Source of the DNA: Trichothermofontia sp964536415
Lineage (GTDB): Bacteria > Cyanobacteriota > Cyanobacteriia > B231
Assembly: GCA_964536415.1 (NCBI GenBank)
Contig: CAZHXN010000076.1
Location: 1 to 20,378 of the forward strand
Length of the DNA stretch: 20,378 nucleotides
Direction of reading: 5' to 3'
In this document: positions 6,855 to 14,478 of the stretch, in pieces
How the letters are laid out: each line of letters begins with the position of its first letter
Position numbering within the stretch: the stretch's first letter is position 1
Notes under the pieces: generated by a model
What the model saw: only the letters and a program-made list of their open reading frames with translations
What the model was told of the DNA's origin: nothing
The model's database searches: none
Position numbers and translations under genes: made by a program

Positions 6855-8236
6855 CTTTCTAGCTGTCCTAAATCTCGAAAAGCAGCACCTCTAGTCACCG
6901 CTAAGGCTGACTTCAAATCAGGCTCTTTAATCTTATTGAGATTGACAGAATTCGTCACCTGTAGTGCATTTTCTGGTTTATCTGCTTTGCGCCAGTTGCT
7001 ACTTGCACTTGCCAAGTTTCGTTTATTACCTGTTCGTTGATACTCCTTCTCGTAGAATATGGCTTCTAAACGATAATAAGCCCTTGCGATTTCACCATTT
7101 GGTGATAAGTGACCTTCTGTAATTAGTTGAACTACCTGTTTAGGATCAAGACGTTCTTCCCGCTCTAGTTTAAGCATAATCTCGTAAAGTTGCTCAAAAG
7201 CCACTTGCCCAATAAGACGATACTTCCTCTTTAAGATATTAAAGTGAATTTTTTTGGCAATTTCCGCTGTTTCAAGCAGTTCTCTATCTATTAAACAGCT
7301 AATATCCCTTTCGGTTATAGATTCAGATTCTGCCATTAATTTTAGTATTGAGAATAATCGATCGCTGGGATCTGAAACCAGATATTTTCTAGCTTGATAT
7401 TTATCTTTTAGTTCAGTAAACAATCTTTTACTCTTACGTTCAAGGTCAATTTTCAACAAGGCTGTTAGCTGTTGTTTTTCGAGCCAATTACGTTCAGAAT
7501 CTTGAAGTTCTTCTTCCTTTTCAAGTTTTTTAAGAATAGGATAGAGAGGACAAGAGATAGAGGAATCAGGGAAAGAAACATTGTACCTTGCTTTTAGATC
7601 TAAAAACTCACCTTTAGCCTGCCTCTCTTCTTCCTGCTTCAGGTAAATTTCTAAGGTTTCATCCAGATCATGCTCTATCAGCCAGTCTGTTTCTGTATCT
7701 GATAATGGCTCTTGCTTATCGAGCTTTTGTAAAATTGGATAAAGAGGATCTGTGGGGCTGCGATTAACATGAGCTGTTGCCTTATACTTTAGCTTTAGTC
7801 CTGAGAAAGTTGAAATCTCTCGAATGAAGTTAATAGTATCAGTAAGCTGATAGCGATCTAAGATGCGAAGTTCTGAACTTGTCAATGTGCCTCCAGCTTC
7901 TACCTTATAAAGAATTGCATAGACTGGGCTATCCAGCGAGAAGGTCGCATCTTCTGGGACCAAATACTTAGATCGCAACTCCAGGAATTCAGATTCCAGT
8001 CTCTTCAAATCATCAGCTTGATATTGTTGTAAAGTAATAATCTCAAGTGTACTGGATAGACCCATTTCTTCTAGGTACTGGCACTCTAAAGGCATGATGC
8101 GGATACCCAGTTCAGCTTTTCTAAGGATCAAGTATAGAAAGTCATCTAAAGCCTGATCTTTATACTGGTGTACCTGATATTTCTGTTTTAGTGCAGAAAA
8201 ATGCTTGCCCTGTAGTTTGATAATATCCATATTCAT
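6848..8236 (-). CDS. Six-repeat helical protein of unknown function (frameshifted; N-terminal frame)
   Basis: The frame encodes 462 residues and then stops at TGA 6848-6850; corrected for one base, the locus (6580-8236) would encode 551. Six tandem units of about 60 residues begin near 10, 81, 142, 208, 270 and 330. Each has F..LK.KY, a variable stretch, LYPIL.KLE.E..L, then a (W)L....L..TLEI helix. Residues 385-460 plus the displaced tail look TPR-like. No enzyme motif, signal peptide or membrane segment is seen, so a scaffold or adaptor is the plausible guess. I know of no function. Base use is AT-richer than the neighbours and HIP1 octamers are absent, suggesting acquisition. AGGAG lies 10 bases before the ATG at 8236. 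A second ATG is two codons later. Confidence 0.8.
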   Translation of the reverse strand: MNMDIIKLQGKHFSALKQKYQVHQYKDQALDDFLYLILRKAELGIRIMPLECQYLEEMGLSSTLEIITLQQYQADDLKRLESEFLELRSKYLVPEDATFSLDSPVYAILYKVEAGGTLTSSELRILDRYQLTDTINFIREISTFSGLKLKYKATAHVNRSPTDPLYPILQKLDKQEPLSDTETDWLIEHDLDETLEIYLKQEEERQAKGEFLDLKARYNVSFPDSSISCPLYPILKKLEKEEELQDSERNWLEKQQLTALLKIDLERKSKRLFTELKDKYQARKYLVSDPSDRLFSILKLMAESESITERDISCLIDRELLETAEIAKKIHFNILKRKYRLIGQVAFEQLYEIMLKLEREERLDPKQVVQLITEGHLSPNGEIARAYYRLEAIFYEKEYQRTGNKRNLASASSNWRKADKPENALQVTNSVNLNKIKEPDLKSALAVTRGAAFRDLGQLESA

Positions 8237-8279
8237 ACGCTTTCTACTCCTAAATACCTATCTTTAGATTACCCTCGTG

Positions 8280-8309
8280 ATCAGCCCAAGGTGACACCCT
8301 CTGGCTGAT
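8280..8309. other. Hairpin upstream of the six-repeat gene
   Basis: ATCAGCC (8280-8286) pairs perfectly with GGCTGAT (8303-8309), and inner AAGG/CCCT bases extend the stem. No T run follows on the minus strand, so it is not a classic terminator. It sits 44 bases before the ATG at 8236 and could be a leader structure, an operator or a second end point of the atp transcript. Confidence 0.45.
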
Positions 8310-8354
8310 TCGCAACAGTAGGATATGGGGCAACAATAGACCCAGATATGAACA

Positions 8355-8389
8355 AGGCTTAGGACAAGCACTGTACCTACCCTAAGCCT
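8355..8389 (-). terminator. Probable terminator hairpin of the atp operon
   Basis: AGGCTTAGG (8355-8363) pairs with CCTAAGCCT (8381-8389) in a perfect 9-bp stem with a 17-base loop, 49 bases after the gamma-subunit stop. The T run after the stem on the minus strand is weak (TGTTCATAT), so it may act by RNA stability rather than as a strict terminator. Confidence 0.5.
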
Positions 8390-8437
8390 CAATAATTGAA
8401 TGGACTTACGCTATCTAGTCGCAGTTTACCGGTATCT

Positions 8438-9388
8438 TTAAGACTTCAACGCGTTAGCTCCGCCCACAACCTCCAGGATTTCCTGGGTAATCGAGGCTTG
8501 ACGGGCCTTATTGTAGGACAAGGTGAGGGTGCCAATCAGTTGGGTCGCATTCTCACTTGCATTACTCATGGCCGTCATCCGCGCCGCTAGTTCACTCGCT
8601 GCCGACTCTTGCATTGCCCGCAGAATTTGGTTACTCAAATACAGGGGCAATAAGGCATTGAGGATTTGTACCGGGTCCTGTTCAAAGATCATATCCCGTG
8701 GTAAGGCCGGAGCCTGGGAGGTTACCCGTTCCCGTGCGACTTCAAACTGACCGGCCCGCGTCGTCAAGCGGAAAATCTCATCATCTGCTGTCGCCAATCC
8801 CTGCGCATCCAAGGGCAATAGGGTTTGGACCGCCGGACGCGAACTAATCAATGAGACAAAGCGGGTATAGATCAACTCCACCCGATCAACGTTCTCCGAC
8901 AGGTATTCCGACAGGACCTCATCCTGAATCGCACTTGCCTCTTCTGCCGTCGGGATTTGTTCCAGATTGGCAAAGGTGGCACTAATCGGCTGCTCCCGTC
9001 GTTGGAAATACTGGATCGCCTTGCGGCCAATCAAAATATACGAATATTCAACTCCTTGGGCCTGAAGCTCTTTGGCTCGCATTTCCGCCCGTCGGATGAC
9101 GTTGGTATTGTAGGCCCCACACAAACCCCGATCGCCAGAAATCACAATCAGCGCAACCCGACGGACTTCCCGTTCCCGAAAGAGGGGCAAGCTCATATCT
9201 TCAAACTTGAGACGGGCTTGTAACCCTCCCAACACCTGGGCTAAGCGATCGGCAAAGGGACGGGTTGCCAGGACCTGTTCTTGAGCACGACGCACCTTGG
9301 CCGCCGCCACCAGGCGCATCGCTTCAGTAATTTTTTGGGTGTTTTTAACGGACTTAATGCGATCGCGAATCGCTTTGAGATTAGGCAT
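8438..9388 (-). CDS. atpG: ATP synthase gamma subunit
   Basis: Gamma is the central rotor stalk of F1 (often called atpC in cyanobacteria). The 316-residue length matches cyanobacterial gamma. The N-terminal helix (MPNLKAIRDRIKSVKNTQKITEAMRLVAAAKVRRA) and the C-terminal helix (SNASENATQLIGTLTLSYNKARQASITQEILEVVGGA) form the coiled coil inside the alpha-beta ring. SGDRGLCGAYN is the usual core motif. The extra loop of cyanobacterial and plastid gamma (about residues 195-230, RLTTRAGQFEVARERV) is present without the regulatory cysteine pair of plants. GGGAGG lies just before the ATG at 9388. It is the last gene of the atp operon, 95 bases after atpA, and is followed by a hairpin. Confidence 0.97.
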   Translation of the reverse strand: MPNLKAIRDRIKSVKNTQKITEAMRLVAAAKVRRAQEQVLATRPFADRLAQVLGGLQARLKFEDMSLPLFREREVRRVALIVISGDRGLCGAYNTNVIRRAEMRAKELQAQGVEYSYILIGRKAIQYFQRREQPISATFANLEQIPTAEEASAIQDEVLSEYLSENVDRVELIYTRFVSLISSRPAVQTLLPLDAQGLATADDEIFRLTTRAGQFEVARERVTSQAPALPRDMIFEQDPVQILNALLPLYLSNQILRAMQESAASELAARMTAMSNASENATQLIGTLTLSYNKARQASITQEILEVVGGANALKS

Positions 9389-9483
9389 ATTCCTCCCGGC
9401 TGTTTGGCTAATAAGCAGTAATCAAGGTTCCGGCAAGGTCTACCAGCCGCTTTCCCTATTGGCCAGTAGACCCCTGCCCGCAA

Positions 9484-11001
9484 TTAGACCGATGCCATGA
9501 AGGTTTGCTTCGCTTCCGTGATTCCTTCCTTCAACAGGGCTTCCGCCTCATCGGTTAAGACCTTCTGGCTGGCCACAATTTCAACGTATTGAGCCTTGGC
9601 CGTCCGCAGGTACTCCCGCAGGGACTTGAGGAAGGGGGATACCTTGTCGAGGGGAATGTCATCCAGATAGCCGTTGATCCCGGCATAGATAATCGCCACC
9701 TGCTCGGCCAAGGGCAGCGGTGAGGACTGGGCTTGCTTGAGCAGTTCCCGCAGCCGTTGGCCCCGTGCCAATTGCGCTTGCGTCGCCTTATCTAGGTCCG
9801 AAGCAAATTGGGAGAAGGCTTCCAGTTCATCAAACTGGGCCAACTCCAACTTGATCTTCCCGGCTACCTTCTTCATAGCCTTGGTTTGGGCCGCTGACCC
9901 CACCCGTGAGACGGAAATTCCAGGGTTCACAGCCGGTCGAATCCCGGCGTTAAACAGGTCAGACGAGAGGAAGATTTGACCGTCGGTAATCGAAATCACA
10001 TTGGTGGGAATGTAGGCCGATACGTCACCTGCCTGGGTTTCCACGATCGGCAGCGCCGTCATGCTACCGCCACCGAGTTCGTCATTGAGTTTGGCCGCCC
10101 GTTCCAGCAAGCGCGAGTGCAGATAGAACACATCGCCGGGGTAGGCTTCCCGACCAGGGGGACGGCGCAGCAACAGGGCCATCTGGCGATAGGCTTGGGC
10201 CTGCTTGGACAAATCGTCGTAGATCACCAGGGTGTGCTTGCCCTTGTACATGAAGTACTCGGCCATCGTCGCGCCGCTATAAGGAGCTAGGTATTGTAGG
10301 GTCGCCGGGTCGTTGGCATTGGCCGCCACCACGATCGTGTAGTCCATCGCGCCCCGTTCTTGCAGGGTGCCGACGATTTGGGCCACGGTCGAAGCCTTTT
10401 GCCCGATCGCCACATACACGCAGATCACGTCTTCCTTGGCCTGGTTGAGGATCGTATCTACCGCGATCGCCGTCTTCCCGGTTTGGCGGTCACCAATGAT
10501 CAACTCCCGTTGCCCCCGACCGATGGGAATCATGGCGTCGATCGCCGTAATCCCGGTTTGCAGGGGTTCACACACCGACTTCCGGGCAATAATCCCCGGT
10601 GCGGGCGATTCAATCAGGCGGGTTTCCGTCGCATTGATATCGCCCTTGCCATCCAGGGGCCGACCCAGGGGATCAACCACGCGACCAATCAGGGCTTCAC
10701 CTACCCCAATCTGAGCAATCTTCCCCGTGGAGACTACCGTACTCCCTTCCTCGATATCACGACCTTCACCCATCAACACCGCACCGATGTTGTCTTCTTC
10801 CAGGTTGAGGGCAATTCCGATCGTGCCATCGGCAAATTCCAGCAGTTCCGACGCCATCACCTTTTCCAGACCGTAGATACGGGCGATACCGTCACCAACT
10901 TGCAGGACCGTTCCCACATTGGAAACCTTGACATCCTGGTCGTATTGCTCAATCTGCTGGCGAATAATGCTGCTAATTTCGTCAGGTCGAATACTGATCA
11001 T
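9484..11001 (-). CDS. atpA: ATP synthase alpha subunit
   Basis: Alpha forms the F1 hexamer with beta and carries the non-catalytic nucleotide sites. The 505-residue protein has the P-loop GDRQTGKT (170-177), the N-terminal helix that contacts delta, the VGDGIARIYGL barrel segment, and the family signature PAVNPGISVSRVGSAAQ (near 361). Length is normal. The gene is preceded by 120 non-coding bases after the delta gene, holding two imperfect copies of TGGAG(G/A)ACTGGAA (11024-11036 and 11042-11054). No strong Shine-Dalgarno sequence is seen. The beta and epsilon genes are not nearby, as in other cyanobacteria, where they form a separate cluster. Confidence 0.98.
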   Translation of the reverse strand: MISIRPDEISSIIRQQIEQYDQDVKVSNVGTVLQVGDGIARIYGLEKVMASELLEFADGTIGIALNLEEDNIGAVLMGEGRDIEEGSTVVSTGKIAQIGVGEALIGRVVDPLGRPLDGKGDINATETRLIESPAPGIIARKSVCEPLQTGITAIDAMIPIGRGQRELIIGDRQTGKTAIAVDTILNQAKEDVICVYVAIGQKASTVAQIVGTLQERGAMDYTIVVAANANDPATLQYLAPYSGATMAEYFMYKGKHTLVIYDDLSKQAQAYRQMALLLRRPPGREAYPGDVFYLHSRLLERAAKLNDELGGGSMTALPIVETQAGDVSAYIPTNVISITDGQIFLSSDLFNAGIRPAVNPGISVSRVGSAAQTKAMKKVAGKIKLELAQFDELEAFSQFASDLDKATQAQLARGQRLRELLKQAQSSPLPLAEQVAIIYAGINGYLDDIPLDKVSPFLKSLREYLRTAKAQYVEIVASQKVLTDEAEALLKEGITEAKQTFMASV

Positions 11002-11121
11002 GGGCGTCTCTTAACTCTATATCTGGAGGACTGGAACAATTTGGAGAACTGGAAAACTCAAAACAACTGGGCAACCGGATATCCAAGGTACAAACCTGCC
11101 ATTGGCTAACCCTGCTGGTTG

Positions 11122-11676
11122 CTACCGGGTACTTAAACTCATGCCAATGCGCCGCAGTTGTCCCTGCAAACTGGCATCAATAATCTGGGAGCCAATCTGG
11201 ATGACGACCCCCCCAATTAAGTCGGGATTGATCGCCAATTCCAACTCCACTTCCCTGGCTCCGGTCATCGCAATCACCTTTTCTCGCACGACGGCGATCT
11301 GGGCATCGCTTAACGCAATGGCGGAGGTGACTTGAGCTAAGACTGTCCGCTTGAGCTTGCGGAGTCGTACCTGGTAGCGCTGGCAAATGCCGTCCAGGAA
11401 GGCAATCCGACGACGATCGACCAACAACATTAAAAAATTGAGCATATAGGGATGAACTTGATCGCCCACTCCCTGCCGCAAGACCGCCTTTTTGGCTGCA
11501 TCCGCCACTAGGGGGCTGCTCAGAAATTGACGCAGGTCCGCCGATTCTGCCAATAGGGCGCTCAACCCACGGGTATCTTCCCCAAAGCGATCGACTAAAT
11601 CCTGGGCCTGGGCCAGGGACATCAGCGCCTCGGCATACGGCTCTAATACGGAAGTTCCAATAACGCTTTCACTCAT
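11122..11676 (-). CDS. atpH: ATP synthase delta subunit
   Basis: Delta (OSCP homologue; atpD in older cyanobacterial naming) sits on top of F1 and fastens it to the b/b' stator. The 184-residue protein has the helical N-terminal domain (YAEALMSLAQAQDLVDRF) and the conserved C-terminal segment with ELELAINPDLIGGVVIQIGSQIIDASLQGQLRRI. Length is normal. Its ATG at 11676 overlaps the stop of the b-subunit gene by 4 bases, so translation of b and delta is probably coupled, matching their neighbouring places in the stator. Confidence 0.97.
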   Translation of the reverse strand: MSESVIGTSVLEPYAEALMSLAQAQDLVDRFGEDTRGLSALLAESADLRQFLSSPLVADAAKKAVLRQGVGDQVHPYMLNFLMLLVDRRRIAFLDGICQRYQVRLRKLKRTVLAQVTSAIALSDAQIAVVREKVIAMTGAREVELELAINPDLIGGVVIQIGSQIIDASLQGQLRRIGMSLSTR

Positions 11677-12215
11677 CTGCGATCTCCTAACAGCGCCAGA
11701 CCTCGATCAATCAATCGTTGCTGCACGGTATCCGACAACCGGGCCGGGAGTTGTTCCTCTGCCCGTTGCAGGGCCATTGCTACCACCCGCTGGCGAAGTT
11801 CCGCGATCGCCCGTTCTTGCTCCGCTTGCAGATCTTGGGTTGCTGTCGCCCGCAGGCGCTCGACTTCCTGGGCTGCCTGAGCCAGGATCGATTCCCGCAT
11901 GGTCCGGGCCGTCTCCTCGGCCTTCGCCAGAATTTGACCGGCTTCGACTTGGGCTTGAGCCAACTTTTGCTGTTGATCAGCGAGGGCGGCTGCCGCCTCT
12001 TGGCATTTCTGCTCAGCTTCTTTGATTTCCGCTTCAATCTGGCTTTGCCGTTCGGCCAGCGTCTTACCCACCAGCTTGCGACCAAAATAGACCAAAACCG
12101 AAATCGTAATCCCCAGGTTGATTAAATTTGATTCGAGAATCTGCTCTAGCCCAAAGCCGGATTCCGCCGCTTCCGCCGTTGCCAACCACAACATACTGTG
12201 CATGATACTGTGCAT
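11673..12215 (-). CDS. atpF: ATP synthase subunit b
   Basis: Subunit b is one of the two stator stalk proteins. The 180-residue protein has one N-terminal membrane helix (about 29-46, LINLGITISVLVYFGRKLV) and a long charged coiled coil rich in Glu, Gln, Ala and Arg. The start is unusual: ATGCACAGTAT is repeated, giving MHSIMHSM and in-frame ATGs at 12215, 12203 and 12192. The true start could be any of them; the N-terminal AEAAESGFG before the helix is typical of cyanobacterial b. The gene follows b' after 25 bases and overlaps the delta gene by 4. Confidence 0.96.
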   Translation of the reverse strand: MHSIMHSMLWLATAEAAESGFGLEQILESNLINLGITISVLVYFGRKLVGKTLAERQSQIEAEIKEAEQKCQEAAAALADQQQKLAQAQVEAGQILAKAEETARTMRESILAQAAQEVERLRATATQDLQAEQERAIAELRQRVVAMALQRAEEQLPARLSDTVQQRLIDRGLALLGDRR

Positions 12216-12240
12216 AATTATGTGCCTTGCCTCCCCGTGA

Positions 12241-12735
12241 TCACCGTGCTGCGCTCGATCCCAGCAACTTGTCTAGGATCTGCCGACTAAGAACATCAAT
12301 CTGGCTCTCCAGGGTTTGCAGGGCGGCTTGCTTTTGCTCATCAATCTCTCGCTGGGCTTGTTCGCGTTGCTGCTGGGCTTCCTGTTGGGCCTCGGCCAGT
12401 TTACTCGCCATGAGCTTTTGGGCGTCTGCTTCCGCTGTCAGGATCACCGCTTGGGCTTGACGACGGGTGTCAGCCAGTTCTTGCTCATACTGGTGGGCAA
12501 GCTGTTTTGACTTGGCCAGTCGTTCCTCCGCCTCCTGGCGATTCTTCCGGATGTAGTCGGCACGTCCCTCGATCGCGCCCGTTAAGGGCTTAAAGAAGGT
12601 GACATTAAGAATGGCCACTAAAATGACGAACTGAATCGCCATTAGGGGAAGCGTGGCATCCAGGTCAAACAAACCACCACCCTCGGCAGTTGCTTCGGCA
12701 GCTTCAGCCGCAATTAATAGTGTCCAGAGTGTCAT
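12241..12735 (-). CDS. atpF2: ATP synthase subunit b'
   Basis: Photosynthetic bacteria and plastids use a b/b' heterodimer as stator stalk; this is the b' copy (atpG in older cyanobacterial naming). The 164-residue protein starts with a short Ala/Glu-rich stretch, then GGLFDLDATLPLMAIQFVILVAILNVTFFKPL, the diagnostic b' membrane helix, and a long coiled coil (EERLAKSKQLAHQYEQELADTR and beyond). AGGA lies about 8 bases before the ATG at 12735. The presence of both b and b' next to each other confirms the cyanobacterial type of operon. Confidence 0.96.
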   Translation of the reverse strand: MTLWTLLIAAEAAEATAEGGGLFDLDATLPLMAIQFVILVAILNVTFFKPLTGAIEGRADYIRKNRQEAEERLAKSKQLAHQYEQELADTRRQAQAVILTAEADAQKLMASKLAEAQQEAQQQREQAQREIDEQKQAALQTLESQIDVLSRQILDKLLGSSAAR

Positions 12736-12854
12736 GTTTACGTCCTGTCTGTCTGGGCAGGGATCAGGCTGCGAGGGGGTGAATCCAACTCGACCACCCC
12801 CCTAACCGCGATCGCCTGCAAGGGCATGAGAATTACCGAAACAGTACCTTCGGG

Positions 12855-13100
12855 TTAGGCGAAGGGGTTCGCGAACAGCAGCACGAGGGCAACCACCAAG
12901 CCATAGATGGTCAAGGCTTCCATGAACGCCAAGCTGAGGATCAGGGTACCGCGAATTTTACCTTCGGCTTCCGGTTGACGGGCAATCCCTTCACAGGCTT
13001 GTCCAGCCGCAGTCCCTTGACCAATCCCAGGGCCGATCGCGCCCAAACCAATGGCCAAACCCGCTGCGAGAACCGATGCTGCCGTAATGATTGGGTCCAT
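12855..13100 (-). CDS. atpE: ATP synthase subunit c
   Basis: Subunit c forms the proton-driven rotor ring in the thylakoid membrane (atpH in older cyanobacterial naming). The 81-residue protein has two membrane helices, the glycine-rich first helix (GLAIGLGAIGPGIGQG, 14-29), the polar loop RQPEAEGKIR (41-50) and the proton-carrying Glu61 in AFMEALTIYG. Odd points are Cys36 (GQACEGIARQP), where Val or Ala is common, and Gly20 in the helix packing face. GGAAGGA about 10 bases before the ATG is the best ribosome binding site in the operon, which suits the high copy number of c. About 200 non-coding bases separate it from the a-subunit gene. Confidence 0.98.
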   Translation of the reverse strand: MDPIITAASVLAAGLAIGLGAIGPGIGQGTAAGQACEGIARQPEAEGKIRGTLILSLAFMEALTIYGLVVALVLLFANPFA

Positions 13101-13301
13101 AGTAACTTTTTCCTTCCAAAGTAAACAGAGTCAACAGACCAAACTAGATTAGAATCTCAGGTTTTGGAACCCGCCGTCAATCAATTTTTTTAAACGCAGT
13201 TAGCCTTTATTATTGGAGGCAATAAGCGCCTGAATTATGCACGATCGCATAACGACTTGATATCAGGCAGCGATTCCGGGGCTGAGATTTGCGTCTAAGC
13301 G
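13101..13301 (-). promoter_or_regulatory. Non-coding region between subunits a and c, possible internal promoter or processing site
   Basis: This 201-base gap is the longest inside the operon. It has a CATAAT -10-like box preceded by TG-like context (13239-13234, minus strand), an A7 run (about 13186-13192) and the strong ribosome binding site of the c gene. A separate start or RNA processing end here would help make 13-15 c subunits per complex. This is inference; no -35 box is convincing. Confidence 0.3.
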
Positions 13302-14060
13302 TTAATGCTCTTCGCCTTCGTGGTGTTCGCCTTCGAGGGCTTCACCAATATAAACCGAGGCCAGGGTGGCAAAAATCAATGCCTGAATGGCACTGGTAAA
13401 CAACCCTAGGAACATCATCGGTAAGGGCACAAAGAGGGGAACCAGGAGCACAAAGACCCCCACAACCAATTCATCTGCCAGGATGTTGCCAAAAAGACGG
13501 AAGCTCAGGGAAAGGGGCTTCGTAAAGTCTTCAATGACCTTAAAGGGCAGCATAATTGGGATGGGTTCCACATAATGGGCGAAATATCCCAACCCTCGTT
13601 TCTTAAAGCCTGCATAAAAGTAGGCCAGTGAAGTCAGTAGGGCGAAGGCAACCGTGGTGTTAATGTTTGCGGTGGGCGCACCCAGTTCCCCGGCGGGCAA
13701 GTGAATGAGCTTCCACGGCACCAGGGCACCGGACCAGTTGGAGACAAAGATGAACAGAAAGAGAGTGCCCACAAAGGGAACCCAGGGCCGATACTCTTTT
13801 TCCCCAATTTGATCACGGGCAATGCCCCGCACAAACTCCAGCACATACTCCATGAGGTTCTGTACACCCGCCGGGACCCGTTGGACATTCCGGGTGGCCG
13901 CTAGGGTGAGAACCAGCAGCACGGCAATCACAAACCAGGAGGTCAGAAACACCTCACCATGCAGCTTCAAATTGCCCACCTGCCAGTAAAAGTGTTTGCC
14001 CACCTCTAAGGAGGCTAGGGGCAACCCAGTTAACTGAGTAAGAGCGTAAGGTATATCCAT
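13302..14060 (-). CDS. atpB: ATP synthase subunit a
   Basis: Subunit a forms the proton half-channels beside the c ring (atpI in older cyanobacterial naming). The 252-residue protein has five or six membrane helices. The essential arginine is Arg188 in SLSFRLFGNILADE, and the motif QALIFATLASVYIGEA lies near the C-terminus. The tail EGEHHEGEEH is acidic and His-rich, as is common in cyanobacterial a subunits. The gene begins 34 bases after atpI. Confidence 0.98.
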   Translation of the reverse strand: MDIPYALTQLTGLPLASLEVGKHFYWQVGNLKLHGEVFLTSWFVIAVLLVLTLAATRNVQRVPAGVQNLMEYVLEFVRGIARDQIGEKEYRPWVPFVGTLFLFIFVSNWSGALVPWKLIHLPAGELGAPTANINTTVAFALLTSLAYFYAGFKKRGLGYFAHYVEPIPIMLPFKVIEDFTKPLSLSFRLFGNILADELVVGVFVLLVPLFVPLPMMFLGLFTSAIQALIFATLASVYIGEALEGEHHEGEEH

Positions 14061-14094
14061 TCAGGGATTCTCTAACGTTAGCTCATTGCGATCG

Positions 14095-14478
14095 TCACGA
14101 CTCTCCCGATGACGGGTCCGGTTTGGGCCGCGTATCCGTGAGGTAGGTTGACCAGATCACATAGACAATCAGGGCGACTTTGTAGGTCAGGAATCCTAAA
14201 AAAACCGGCATCACCTGTAGCTGATTCCATTGGGTTGCAACTATAATCAACCCAGCAACCAGGGCCAAACGGGTACTGCCTAGGCGTTTTCTAGACCGAC
14301 CCAACTGTTCGACATCCCGCGCCAACATCCGCAGGTACACTACCCCAGTACAGGCCCCAATCAAATAATTAAGCGCCAGATTTAGGGAGTAGGTGATCCA
14401 AACAGTGACAAACACGATCGCCGTAAACGCGAGAGTCCAGGTCAGGAGAGCCTGACACAGTTGGTAGTACTCTTGCAT
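14095..14478 (-). CDS. atpI: ATP synthase assembly protein I (Atp1)
   Basis: AtpI/Atp1 is a small membrane protein at the head of many F-type operons that assists c-ring or complex assembly. From the ATG at 14478 it has 127 residues and starts MQEYYQLCQALLTWTLAFTA. It has four hydrophobic helices (about 10-30, 32-50, 69-87 and 88-112) and ends in a polar tail (DTRPKPDPSSGES). The open frame runs back to 14898, but that part crosses the tRNA-Ala gene and a repeat and does not look like protein. MQEYY matches cyanobacterial homologues I recall. An in-frame GTG at 14565 is an alternative giving a longer N-terminus. It lies 34 bases before subunit a. Confidence 0.88.
   Translation of the reverse strand: MQEYYQLCQALLTWTLAFTAIVFVTVWITYSLNLALNYLIGACTGVVYLRMLARDVEQLGRSRKRLGSTRLALVAGLIIVATQWNQLQVMPVFLGFLTYKVALIVYVIWSTYLTDTRPKPDPSSGES

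Noticed and set aside
10360..11109. Plus-strand open frame of 249 codons
   Set aside because: It is exactly antisense to atpA, whose protein is certain. Its translation is rich in Arg, His, Asn and Gly without a plausible fold, and no ribosome binding site is seen.
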